A stretch of DNA of 64,000 bases from Nymphaea colorata (lineage: Eukaryota > Streptophyta > Magnoliopsida > Nymphaeales > Nymphaeaceae), in assembly GCF_008831285.2 (NCBI RefSeq), contig NC_045140.1:17234370-17298369 (forward strand), given 5' to 3'. Every line of letters starts with the position of its first letter. Positions within the stretch are counted from its first letter, which is position 1. Shown piece after piece: positions 1 through 11,777 of the stretch. The translations under genes and the position numbers were made by a program. The notes beneath the pieces were generated by a model. The model was not told the origin of the DNA. It did no database searches and saw only the letters and a program-made list of their open reading frames with translations.

Positions 1-133
1 CCTTGATAGCCCTCTTTTCCCCTGTCTCCACATTCCTCCCCAAGAACACCTTCCCAAATGACCCTTCTCCAAGAACTTTTCCCAACTCATAGTTCCCAAC
101 CACGTTCCCACACCCCTCTTTCCTCTTGCTCAT
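1..133 (-). CDS. Ser/Thr protein kinase N-terminus, CIPK/SnRK-like (partial)
   Basis: The first 44 codons of a protein kinase are seen; the gene continues past the left edge. The peptide starts [20 protein letters not shown], followed by a glycine-rich loop GEGSFGKV (residues 22-29) and ends at the VAIK-type lysine (AIK, Lys44), which in the family binds ATP phosphates. The spacing [16 protein letters not shown]...[12 protein letters not shown] resembles CBL-interacting kinases (CIPK, also called SnRK3), which act with calcineurin B-like calcium sensors, but the diagnostic NAF motif would lie outside the window. The ATG at 133 was chosen because the frame is open upstream to a TGA near 298 without another ATG. 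Family-level assignment is inference from about 30 residues; another CAMK-group kinase is possible. Confidence 0.65.
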   Translation of the reverse strand, partial: MSKRKEGCGNVVGNYELGKVLGEGSFGKVFLGRNVETGEKRAIK

Positions 134-2710
134 GTCTCTGAGAGACAACGAACTCCTCTGCAACTCAAATACCCTGTACTTCCTTCTTTCTTCCTCTTCT
201 CCAACTTCAATCCCTTGAATCAAAGGGGTAGAAAACTCTCCATTTTTTCCACATGGACGTGAAACTAGAAGCAACGATGGCAGTGGAGACCACCATCAGA
301 AAACCCGAAATGTCAGGAAAAACCACTGCTTCCAGTGGTTTTTGCCTAAGATGGTGGTGATTGGTGAACGGTGGTAGGTCCTTGTGTGGTTTGAGCCTCT
401 CCTACGGTTGTGCTTTGATTTCTAGGATGAACTGCTTCCAAGTTCCAAGACTTGGAGGTCCCCTTCTCGTCTATGACTCTCTGCCTTTGATGTCACTGCG
501 CTGCACCAACAGAAAACTATAACTCAATGCCCATTGGGAAGAGAGAGCAGGATGACGGTCAGTGTGAGTCCGTGGCGTGTGACTTGGGGAGAAGTACGGT
601 GGCCGGGTTGGTTTGAATGGAGGTTGAACCGAAATGACTATACTACCCTTCATAGCACCGAGCGAGACTTTATGAGGAATATAATTATATAAATGGTCGT
701 CCCCATTTTATCGGGTGAAGTCGAAGTTTTACTCGTCCTTGTAAATATATGTCCAAGTTGATTGAAATAAAAAGCAGGGACAGAAACGCTTTTAAATAAA
801 AGGGCAACATAAAATTTTGGAGAGTTTGTGTTTTGGGTTGTAATCTATTTTATTTTATGATGTGCCGATTCATGATTCGGGTCAGGCCTCCCTCGTGAGA
901 AGTAAGGTAAATTCCAAGCCAATCCATTTCACTTTGCTTCGACGGTCAGAAAGTATAATCTTCTAAGTTCAGTTTGAATCTTCCTCAAGGAGCATATAAA
1001 GTTACTTTTCGGAGAGGTGGGTGCGTAAAAGGTGCATCCCAAGTTTGATTTACCTGTAGACACTACTCTTTTATACTATAAACGGTGAGATCGCAATACT
1101 CTAATTAGCACATACCCGCAAAGAAAATGGGCTTTTGACCTTTTGAATGGTGGGTTGTTAACCTCTCTCGCACCCAAAAATTCAATTTAAATTGATTTAT
1201 TACACAACTAAGTCGACTTTGGTAAAGGTTGCATTTAACCTAAACCAGAATGCTTTTAATTTCCTAGCAGCAAATGGATCGGATATAACTCGCCTAGTAA
1301 ATAATGTGTTGGATCTGAGTTGGATGGTGTACCACTGTGATTGCATACCGAGTAATAATGTTCGGTTGTGGAGGAAGGATGATTAGTCAAGAATTGTGCA
1401 AAAAGGTTACGACTTTTAGAAAATATGGGGAAAAAAAAGGTTTATATGCATAAAATTCCTATTGAAGGATCCACAAAACTATATGATACTCGTATCATGT
1501 TTGTATTAAAATGTCACAGAAACACAATGCTTTTGTTGATGACATTTGCTTAGCGCTATATTTATCCCAACCTTATGGTTTTGCTTTTTTAATTTTGCAA
1601 TTGATGATCCAATAAAAAAAAAAGTACTGACATAAATTTTATCGATATATATATATATATCCAGACAATTTACTTGTTTCCTCAAAACGACGTATTCTCA
1701 TCGCATGTCGTGAAATATATCATAAACGTGCAGATACTTCTTGTCATTTAATGAATATAGTAAGAAGTGGCTCCTTGGGGATTATTTTAGTTCGCAACTT
1801 GCAAATAGAAATAACTCTGAAATTTTTTTTCTGTCAAATAAGGGCTTTTTGTCGGACTCATGAAATTTTTGTGCACTAGTACAGTGTATGTAACTAGGTT
1901 CAATTTTTCATGATGTTTATCTTCTTTTTTTTTTTTTTTGCAGAACGTGCTTTAAAATGATTCCTCTTTTAACGTTTTGCTCAAATTCTTATTTCAGAAT
2001 TTTTCAATTATGGGCCATATTAATTTTTTGACATTTATTGGAAAAGAAAAAAAAAACCCCCCGCAAGGCTTTTCAATGAAGATAAAATGTTCCAAGAACA
2101 GTAAGCAGTATTTGCTGTCATAAAAATCAGTCTGAGCTCGCTTGAGTCACCCGATTGAATTCATCAGCTGATCAAAGGTGCCACATGATGCAAAAAATTT
2201 TGTTATTTTATTTTTTTTTTCCTTATCTTGAAACTATTTTAAGGGTATCTATATTTTCACTATATCATGTAAACTTTTGTCTCATTTGTTTGATTTCATG
2301 AAAGTTTTGTTCTAGTTGTTAAAAGATTACATGCAAAAAATTTCTTCCTCTATTAAAGTTTCACCTGTTCAAGTAGAACTCTAATATCTGTATTAAAGTT
2401 TCATAATGGCTCCAAAACTCCCACTTCTAAAGTTCCGTGTTTATCTGCAATTAGGATTTCACTGAATTTGCACTAAAGTTCCATTCGTACAATAAAGTTC
2501 TCAAAATCTGAAACTGGAAAGATTGAGAAACTCGGTTCTCAAAATTCAAACAAAAAAAATTTCTATGGGAAAAGCACAATATTTTTCTCCTTCTTTGGGT
2601 CCCAACCTCCTCTCTCTTACTCAATGGGGGGAGGGGTTTGATATATGGAGAATCATGAAATTTTAGGACCAAAATGCTCATTTTTCAAGAAATTGAAATT
2701 ATTCAACCAA

Positions 2711-2837
2711 CAAGGTGTTTTGTTTTTGGATTTAAGAAATTAAAACCTATATTTTTATTTAATTTTTAATTTGAAGATAAATTATAATTTTAAAATTTTT
2801 ATTTTTAAATCAAAATTCCAAACCATCAAACACCTGG
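2711..2837. repeat. Short foldback (MITE-like) element
   Basis: The ends are imperfect inverted repeats: AAGGTGTTTTGTTTTTGG on the left and, on the opposite strand from the right end, CCAGGTGTTTGATGGTTTGG. The core is almost pure A/T. Size (about 125 bp), AT-richness and terminal inverted repeats fit a non-autonomous DNA element. No clear target-site duplication was found, so the exact borders are uncertain. Confidence 0.4.
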
Positions 2838-4157
2838 TAAGGATTTCCTAAAAGCCAGTTATAATCGATGAACTCAACTTCCGGCGCACTTTTCCGGCCA
2901 TTTTAACACCTGACCAGAAAAGGACCATGATACTCTCAATCGGGTCCCATCCTGAACCTACAAAGCGAGATCCACATCCTGAAATGAACGGACCCAATAT
3001 ATGACGTTGAGCTTATAAATAATTTGATAAGGATGGTGTTTCCAAGCTATCAAGGAATTGACTGGCCACCAAATTCTTCCGAGAAAAGGCATCCACTCAT
3101 TTCCCTTTCATTGCTATATATATTCATGTATCGCCAATCTAGGGGCGCTGATGGGTTTTGATATACAGGCTGTATGGTACCACGGGTTTAGATCCAGAAT
3201 AAAGACTACAGATCCAACACCTGCCAAAAGAGTGCTTGGTACACCTTGCTAAGTGGATCCGTTTCAGACTCCAAATAAACCGTGATCAGAAGAAGTTAAG
3301 CAGCAATTTAACAAAAATTGAAGCAGATGCACTGAACAATAATTTTGGTGTCTTATGAATCTGCCTCAATCTGCGAGTAGAACATGAAACATTGACAAAG
3401 TGTCTCCACTTTCAAATGTTGTATCTACCAAATTGTGGTTAAACTTGAATCCATGATCGTACAGGATTTGGATAAAAGGACATTTGGAAATAAGCTACTT
3501 GTATGTGATTTTTTTTGGGCTTTGAAGATTGAATAAGATGGAAGCACATGGTAGGAGTAGGACAGGTTATTTATTTTCATGGGTCATATCTGGCCATGGG
3601 ATGTTAATGAAGGAAAATGAAAGGTCAAATTGCCCATTAAGACTCTCGGTTGGTAATTGGAGAGCATAAAAAGAAAGTGGGTGGCATGAAAATGTAACTT
3701 GTTTACCTTCTCTTTTATTGTCTTCTCATGTTTCCTCTTCCAACAAGGCGACATCTAAAGAGACTAACAAAAAAAAAAATGATAGGAAGGGTGCTTTATG
3801 AGGCATTCTCGTATAGCATAATAAGGTTTTTCGAGTTTACTTCCTAGCAGCTTCAGTTTCAGTGTATATATATGAATCAAAACAACCAATTACTGAACAA
3901 TCCCAGTATAAGTCCCACAAAGTTCTTCATAATTTTAAATACGAGACTAAACTTTTGGGTGTTACATTCAATCAACATTGGTATTGATATGTTGTAAGCC
4001 CAAGCTAGGGAAACACAAGACATGTTACTTTTGTTCGATTTTCATTTAAACAGTACCGAAAAGACATGAAATATGAGTATATTAACCATGTTTGTGTTCT
4101 TCTATATTTTTCACAATCTTTACTTAAATGACATAAAAATGAAGCATTGAATCAAAT

Positions 4158-4310
4158 AAAAAAAAAAAAAGTTTTAACCAATCGCCACTATATCGACAAA
4201 AACAAATAGCTGGCACCCACGAAATTTGAACCAGCGATTAGCCGCCTATCAGCCGCAGGCCCACTTGAGTGGGTCAAGCTCGACGAGGCTATTGATTATG
4301 TAATTAGTTA
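4158..4310 (-). mobile_element. Possible tRNA-derived SINE remnant
   Basis: Read on the minus strand, the segment carries GGTTCAAAT, resembling a Pol III box B (GGTTCRANNCC), about 59 nt after TAGCCTCGTCGAG, a weak match to box A. The minus-strand reading then ends in a run of 13 T (4158-4170). This layout is typical of plant SINEs with short T tails. The T-arm does not pair well, so it is not a functional tRNA, and the assignment is tentative. Confidence 0.25.
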
Positions 4311-4996
4311 AATTGTTTGTAAATGAACCATTGATCATCTCTTTTATTTTTAAACAATAGACGAAGAATGGAGGAATGCAATTGAAAACAAGAAAAAATT
4401 TAAAATTAATTGAAACGGCAAGAACTTGGCGCTTCTTATCTTAATAGAATCGTTTGGCGACCATGCCGATTTAAATCAGCTGATTAAATATTTGCATCCA
4501 TTTCAATTCTGCATCAGCCATTCAAGCTGGTGGAGGTTCCTGAGAATTGAGTTTAGTGCATGATCAATCTGATTTTACAGGAAATGAGGAATGGTCCGAC
4601 CTTTTCTCTTTTTGTTTCAAAAACTATACTAATCAATGCATCGCTTTTTAAACATTAGTGGAAAGACTTTTTTTCAAGTTCTACACTCAAATATTAAAAA
4701 GAAAGAAAAAGAAACGGTGCCCTGTATTTTGGTGAAAACATAAGGGGCCGCCCGACGATAATGTTTTTAGCGGATGTGATCGCTAGAACTTGAAATCGGG
4801 AACCAATTCTTAGTTCAAGGACTGGACTTGGATATGATAAAAATTGTTAAATAAAATAATCGGATCCAATTTTGGCTTGTATATGGACTCTCAAATCAAA
4901 TACATAAAAACCATATTTCAGCTTGGACTTGGTAAAATCAGATCTGATCCATTTAAGTCTCAAAGTAAAGCTGGACATGGAGCTGGCCTGACCCAG

Positions 4997-5107
4997 TAAA
5001 GAGTCGGGTTCATGCCTGGACACAGCTCATGAGTAAAGAGTCGGGTTCATGCCTGGACACAGCTCATGAGTAAAGAGTCGGGTTCATGCCTGGACACAGC
5101 TCATGAG
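4997..5107. repeat. 37-bp tandem repeat, three exact copies
   Basis: Units at 4997-5033, 5034-5070 and 5071-5107 are identical, each starting TAAAGAGTCGGGTTCATGCC and ending ACAGCTCATGAG. The array lies inside a longer degenerate CCTGG/GGCCCGAG-rich tract (about 4970-5220). Perfect identity points to a recent duplication or ongoing turnover. No coding meaning is seen. Confidence 0.95.
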
Positions 5108-5720
5108 GGAGGCCCAGACCAGGCCTGACTACTCAAAAACCTGGACCCGTCACCAACTCGGGCTGGCCCGGCACCCAATTTTAAGGCCCAAGCCCGAGTC
5201 ATGTCGAATGCACACCCTCACAATGCCTCCAATGGACGCTGGATCTGAAAGTAGAGATTGGATCAGAGGTGTATTATATTGAGATTTGAAAAGACTCAAA
5301 AAAGCTTGGAACGTCATAAAAAAAGGCATTTCGATAGACTCAAAATTTTCTAGCCGAATCATATATATAACGGAGCAAGCATTTGAAGATGTTAATGTGA
5401 CAACAAAAACATATTAAACGCTGAGGTCACCTTTTTTTTTTTTTTTTTTGAAAGCCTGTTTATATAATAAGCAAGACAAAATACAAGTGAAAATAGTAGC
5501 GAATAAACAAGTAAATACACAACCATGAATAGAAAATAACATAAGGATTCCTGAAAAGTAACTGTACCTAATATTAATATATCATTATTTGTGTTATTTA
5601 AAAAAAAAAACATAAAATGCATTGAGAAAAAATAATAATAAAATAATGCAAAGGAGAGAGAGACACAAAAATAAATTAGTTGAGAATCAAGTTTTAAGTC
5701 TAAATTAAACAAAAAATTGA

Positions 5721-6014
5721 AGGGGTGATTGGATGACACTCGAAAACCATGTTTTGGATGTGAAACTTAATTTTGCTTTCCAAACCAGGTTTTTGAAATA
5801 TGTAGGTACCATTAAAAACTGTGTTTGAGAAAACCTAGTTTTGACAAAACCTAATTTTATAAAAGAAAAGTGCAAAAACTGGCCACCCATAAAAAAAATT
5901 AAGTTTTTGGGTGTATCATCTAAACAAATAAACTAACTTTTCAAAAATCATGGTTCTCATAAAAGTTAATTTTTACAAAACTGGGTTAGATGAGGTTGTC
6001 ATCCAAACACCTCC
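5721..6014. repeat. Foldback element copy A
   Basis: The left end reads AGGGGTGATTGGATGACAC and the right end, on the other strand, AGGAGGTGTTTGGATGACAA; these are imperfect terminal inverted repeats. The inside is A/T-rich with repeated AAAACCTAGTTTT-like motifs. It is probably a non-autonomous DNA transposon relic of about 290 bp. Confidence 0.5.
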
Positions 6015-6093
6015 TTATTAAAAACTAAGTTCAAACCTTTGAGTTTCGGAACATATTTTAGAGCAAAAGTGAGATTTCTTTTGGTAATTAGTA

Positions 6094-6303
6094 AGGAGAC
6101 ATTTGGATGACACTTCAAAACGAGATGTTGGATGTAAAATCTGGTTTTATTTTTAAAAATCAGGTTTAAGGCGTGTTTGAATACTGCGCAAATCTGGGAT
6201 GGCCAAAACTCAGTTTTCTCAAAATCTGATTTCCAAAAAGGAGGGAACAACCTGGCCTAGCCTTCTCAAGTTATTAAAGGATTTTTTGAAGGTGTCATCC
6301 TAA
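6094..6303. repeat. Foldback element copy B, related to copy A
   Basis: The left end reads AGGAGACATTTGGATGACAC and the right end, on the other strand, CTTAGGATGACACCTTC. The left half follows copy A (TTGGATGT.AAA, TTTTAAAAATCAGGTTT), so the two are related and lie about 80 bp apart. The element sits immediately upstream of the NCA1 leader, so it may contribute to that promoter region. Confidence 0.45.
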
Positions 6304-6479
6304 GATTCTAATATTCTTTAGTTTTCAGATTTCGCTTTTTTCTTGGCCATTAGATCCCTGGCATTACTGTCTCACGCTTACACCTGGCTAGATAACAAGT
6401 CCTTGTTATTTGTTAAGAAAAAGAGGGAAAAGGCAGGGCTAAAATGAAAATCTGCTAGACGTGGTCAGCTGAGAACGCC

Positions 6480-6648
6480 TGGCTCTTGAGCTTACTAGTT
6501 TTACGGAGACCACTCGCGGCTTTCGATAGATCCAAGCGTCTCCCTCGTTGTGTGCCCGCCTGTGTGGGAAGGAAGGGCTTCTCCCCCATCGTTCAACACC
6601 ACATAAGATCACCGTTTGGATTCGCCGAACGACCTATCCGACCCACGG
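6480..6648 (+). other. Putative NCA1 5' leader exon
   Basis: A GC-richer stretch followed by a CT-rich tract precedes the coding exons by about 2 kb. A donor-like CCCACG|GTAGTC lies at 6648/6649, and the matching acceptor is TTGAAACAG at 8672, 17 nt before the start codon. An alternative donor is TTTGG|GTAACG near 6693. The transcription start is not determined; this is inferred from the acceptor immediately upstream of the ATG. Confidence 0.4.
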
Positions 6649-8689
6649 TAGTCATTCCCTCTCTCTCTCTCGTTTGGTTTCCAATATTGAGTTTGGGTAA
6701 CGAATTCTGCTACTGCGGTTTTCTTTTCGTGTTTCGTTTTCTTTCTTTCTATTGTTGCCTTTCGTTAGATCATGAAAACCGCGCGAATCTGTAGCTCTAA
6801 TCGATTTCACTTAGGGCGAATTAGATATCCTAACTCCTTGTCGTTTCTTCTGGATGGTATCTGTGAAATAGGTTTAATCAACCTCCATTTTGTTTGTGTG
6901 ATTGGAGGTCCTGTTGAAAATTCGATTTTGTGTAGACTTTGGTTCTTCATCAACGTTGCAGATCTTGTGAATATGTCTTGGGAGATTGCTTCTGAAATAC
7001 GAGATTGCGTTATTTTGGCATGAAAAGAAACTCGATTTTGGTATTGTTATCTTCTATGCTTTTTTTCTCATTTTTTGGTTTTTTGGGAAGTCTTTCCGTT
7101 GTGATTTTAGCATATGAGGATTACCAGCATGAAACTGGAGCCTAGGGACTGACCGCGACGGATTATTGTCAATATCCTTTGTAGTTTGCTGATGCTCGAT
7201 GACCTATATGGGAGAAAGACTCGAGAGTATTTACTTTAACCTGTGGATAACATTGCATCAGTTTACAATTCTTTATCCTAAAGCATGTATATTATCCAAC
7301 TTCACTTTCACAAAATCCGTGAAGCAATGCTACGAAGATGCAATAGTTGATCATGTTATTTCGTCGTAGCATGGAATTTTTCACGTCACCATACGGAATG
7401 ACAAGTTCAAGCTGCTGCCAATAAATGTAGGAAATAGAAGAAACATGGCAAGCAAACCCCCAAGTTGATCTTTTCACGAGCCCAAGATGAGTCATGTTCT
7501 TTATATTGCTATTAGTATTAACAGGTGTGAAAGCGAAAGCAGAAGATAACCATCCAAATATTTGTTTCCGTGTTATTCAATCTAAGCTTGAATTGAAGTA
7601 TTGATCTCTTAATTTTATAAGTCAGATGACCTTTTCTATAAACTCTATAGCCAGGATGTATTTCTCAAACAAAATTTTCTGTCTAACAGAAGTGGAAATA
7701 AAGAAAATTATGTATGCTAATTTGGTTCAATTTTGTGGTTTGCGTCTTGACCCACTCACTCACACTCCAAAGTCTCAGTGAAATAAAGCAGTTACTTGGA
7801 AGCATCTCATGGGTGCTTTCTAATTAATGCAATTACAATCCCTCTAAGTGCTTCTGGTCACGGTAATATCATATATGGGATGCCTATGTGAAATCTTCAG
7901 TTTCTTTCCTCTCCCTTTCCCTCTATCCTATAGGTACAGCATTTTGGCCTCTAACTAAAATGAAAATGTTTGAGCTTGAGAAGCGTCTAGTCCAATGGGC
8001 CAACTCACTAGAATAAAAAGTATTTTGAACCTGATGAAACAACAAAAGATGAAATCAAAAACAGATAAAGCCCCTAGGCAGTACAACTTGTAAGCATCTC
8101 CATACCGCACAAAGGCATGGCAACCTAACCATCGCATATGCTCTGATTGTATCTTTTATGGACCATGGGTATGTCGATTTGCTCATACTATTAGATAACC
8201 TTCACATGCCTTAGTGAAATGAACTTAAAGTATATCACTTATTGCTGCTTTCTACAGTGCCAGGTCAGTTTTGAGTCTTTTGACTTAGCCTGAAGGCCCA
8301 TTTGGCACTCAGCTCAATTTGATGGAAGCTTTTTGGGATTTCCTTTTAACCAGGTCAATAAATGGCCATGGATATATGGCATCCGCGGTGGCATTTTTTT
8401 GCAATTTAATGCTTAAACTTGCATTCTCATGTTTCTTGTACAGGGTTTCCTAATTCATTGGTATACTTGGAACTATGATTCTGGTTTAGTAATGGTGAAA
8501 TTGTGTGCTGTTGAATTTTTTTTTCCACTGGCATCTATATTTGTAGGTTTCTGAATTTATTTTTCTTTGAATGTTAATGGTACTATAAGGTTTTCTCATC
8601 CATCAAGTTCCATCACTGTATACTGTTGAAATCTGCATATATCACAACTACAAAGTGTTTGTTGTTGAAACAGGCAATCATAGGTCAGC

Positions 8690-11600
8690 ATGGCATCTAT
8701 GTGTCCTTTTGCAAGGGCAGTAAGTGCCACTGAGGTTTGCCCTAAAAAGATAGATGAAAGCCAAAGCAAACACAAAAAAGGAGCTCCTGAGAAGAGTGAA
8801 AGTGCATCTTCTGTTATGCCAACTGGAAAGTGTCCTTTTGGTTATGATTCTCAGACATTCAAGTTGGGACCACTTAGCTGTATAATTTGTCAAGCTCTTC
8901 TCTTTGAGGCCAGCAAATGTGTGCCTTGTTCCCACAAGTTCTGCAAGTGAGTGGGCGAAGTAATTTTGCAGCCCTCTCTACCATTTTCAATAACTTTCTT
9001 GCATTACTTGATCATTTTTACTCTGGTTGATCCATTAACATCTTTCTTGTTTAACCAGACATTGTATTTCTCGCTTCAAGGACTGTCCACTTTGTGGTGC
9101 TGACATAGAAAAAATTGAGCCTGACTCTGAACTTCAAGAGATGGTTGATCGTTTCATAGAAGGGCATGCTAGAATTAAGAGGTCTCATCCATCAGATGCA
9201 CAAGCAGAAGGAGAGCAGCCAAAGAATGTGATCTATGAGGATGTCTCTTTGGAGAGAGGCTCTTTCTTGGTGCAACAAGCGATGAGGGTGAGTGGAAAAA
9301 AAACCGTAGATAGTCATCTAAGGTTATAGAAGAAATGAAGCCCTAGATAATCACATCGTGTATCTCAAAAGCTTATGTATAGTGTATACTGTATAGACAT
9401 GTTCTTTGTTGGTCTAGGATTTTGCTAGTCATTCGTATGTAACTGCTTGTTGCTCCTTATATAGGCATTTCGAGCTCAAAATATAGAAAGTGCAAAATCA
9501 AGGCTTTCCCTATGTGTGGAGGATATTCGGGAGCAGATACAAGGAGTAGGGAATACTTCAGAATTATGCACACAACTTGGAGCAGTTCTTGGCATGCTTG
9601 GTGATTGCAGGTCCTTTCCTTTTCACCTATTCCATATTAATGTTAAAGAAACCTAGCAATTATTATGTGCTAAGATTCATTTTGTTCTAATCCAAAAGTC
9701 AACCCCTGGGAAACCTTGAATGTCATTTTCACTTCATATCCTGTAGAGATGAAGAACAGTTTGATTCATGAATGCTTATAATGCTGTATCCTGACTCCTT
9801 GGTTTATGCTATTCTCGATCACCACCTGTTCAGATGCTTTCCTTCTCTCTATCTCTCTCTCGCCCAGACATATGTGACAGGGAGAGAGAGATATATATAT
9901 CAGGTAGTTAATATGAATTATATGTGTAGTTACCATTTACCTCGTTTTTATTTGATTGGCGCTGTTCCTTTTTAGCTGTGGGTGGATTCTTATAAATAGA
10001 GCATTCTTCTTCTTTTTCTGAGTCATCCCTGCTGTGGGTTCTATTTTATTGCAGCCGAGCACTAGGAGATGCTAGTTCAGCAGTCAGTTATTTTGAAGAA
10101 AGTGTCGACTTTCTTTCTAAATTGCAGGTTGATGACATAGAGGTTTGTAAAAATTATAACCTTACTCAAAGCTCTAATTTTATGAATCAGATTATACTTC
10201 ATAAAATGGTTCGTGAATGCAGTTCCCATTTGTTGTTCTGTTAACTAGGTTATGCACACCCTTTCTGTGTCACTGAACAAGATCGGTGATCTTAAGTTTT
10301 ATGATGGTGACCTAGTGGCTGCTAAAAAGTACTATGCTCAAGCTCTTGATGTTCGTCGAAATGCAGTTAAAGATCAGTCAAAGATGCCATCTCAGGTAAA
10401 CATTTTGGTTTGGAGAAAGTTTTTCAACACCACTTGCTATCTACTTTTTCCAAACATCAAGGAAAAATGAAATATATTTGTTGTCTTTCCGAACTATTTT
10501 TGCATACTCTGTTTCATGTCACTCCCTGCATTGCATTTTGTTGGTCCATGCTGCTGGCACGTTATGTCCACTTTGTCTTACCTTTCTCTCAAGTATGGCA
10601 TTAAGCCAACATGGTTGGTGGGTGTTCCAGGAGTTCCTACTTGTGGAAGCCATGAACTTTTATGTAGTGTTCTTTTTGCCACGGCAAGCTTCTTTTTAGT
10701 TAGTGTCCTTAGGTTCTTAGTTCAACTGGAAAAAATGCATTTCTCGTTGCTAATCTTTTGACTGGAAGATTAGTTTCTGCTTTGCCTTTGCTTGTAAAAT
10801 GTGTGCCTGCTGGGATGGACCCTAATCTTCATATTTGCAGAATGGTTTCAATAACAGTTCGTTTGACTGTTTGGTTTGGAATTGAACGTGAGAGATAGTT
10901 GATTCTTGGTTAAAGGAGTTAGGGTTTCATAACCTGGTGATATGTCTAGTTGGAAACTGGAGTGAATGTCAAGAATGTTGCTGAATCAGTAAACTCATCT
11001 TAACATGCAACACTTTTAAAGTTGGTGATGATCTATTATAATGGCTTATAGAATTTGTGTTGTTTCTGTTAGCTTCCCTTCTAGCTCTGTTCAAGGTTGC
11101 ATTCATGTCATCTATTGTTTTTTTGTTTCCATTTAAAAATGTTCCCTTGTTTCTCCACATGAAGCTTCACTTAGGCTGCATGCAAGTAAATTATCAATGA
11201 AATGGTACAACCCTTTCTCTCTCTCTGCAACAAGTGTCGAACCATGCATGTTTTGATCACTAATAAAAGAAATGTGTTCCACGATATTTTTTCGATGTAC
11301 TTTGGTTTTTCTTTTTGGATTTTGGAATTTCCAAGAGATATTACTCTTACTCATCCCCTTTAGACCACGATCATAGAAAAACGGAATCACTTTCTTTGGT
11401 TTGGTCTCATATAATCCATCTACTTGCAGATGTTGGACGTAGCTGTCTCTTTGGCAAAAGTTGCGGATGCGGACAGAAATCTTGGTAATGAAAGCTTGGC
11501 CATTGAGAGGTTTCACGAAGCAATAGAATGTCTGGAGCATTTGACCATAAGCCCAAGCGAAATTGGCTTAGAGAAACGGGTATGAGCAATGGATTTTTCT

Positions 11601-11777
11601 AATTGTCTGTGCATATGTGCAAATTCTTATGTGGGCATGTGCAATTGTGCATGTGTGCTAATTCTTATGTGGTTATCTCTTATGCGGTTGCTTGTGCAGC
11701 GCCTTTCGGTTCTTCAATTCGTTCAAGGCCAACTTGGTGAAAATTTGGATTCAGTGTCTGCTGCTGCATCAGAATGA
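8690..11777 (+). CDS. NCA1: NCA1-like catalase chaperone (RING finger plus TPR)
   Basis: Coding exons are 8690-8946, 9059-9287, 9465-9610, 10055-10142, 10249-10395, 11430-11579 and 11700-11777; they join in frame to 364 residues. The protein starts MASMCPFARAV and carries a C3HC4 RING finger (C64, C67, C80, H82, C85, C88, C95, C98) and then helical TPR-like repeats in the C-terminal half (for example YFEESVDFLSKL, YYAQALDVRR, RFHEAIECLEHL). In Arabidopsis, NO CATALASE ACTIVITY 1 binds and folds catalase in the cytosol before peroxisome import; loss abolishes catalase activity. The MCPFA start, the second CPFGYDSQTFKLGPLSC block and the domain order match that family. Length is somewhat below the roughly 400 residues I recall for Arabidopsis. 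A leader intron of about 2 kb is likely. Its 3' end faces the hnRNP gene. Confidence 0.88.

Larger units (their letters stand above)
134..6480. other. Intergenic spacer rich in small repeats
   Basis: The stretch just right of the kinase start (about 134-660) is probably its leader and promoter. The rest is AT-rich with poly(A/T) runs and no recognisable coding exon; the few open frames over 60 codons are compositionally biased and lack domains. It holds a foldback element (2711-2837), a possible SINE remnant (about 4158-4310), a 37-bp triple tandem repeat (4997-5107) and two adjacent foldback elements (5721-6014, 6094-6303), listed separately. Confidence 0.6.

Noticed and set aside
4210-4300. 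tRNA gene on minus
   Set aside because: A T-loop-like GGTTCAAAT exists but T-arm, anticodon arm and acceptor stem do not pair; better seen as a possible SINE remnant.
5392-5739. 115-codon hydrophobic minus-strand frame (Phe/Leu/Tyr-rich)
   Set aside because: It is produced by A-rich plus-strand sequence, includes poly-Lys from a T run, and has no membrane-protein family resemblance.
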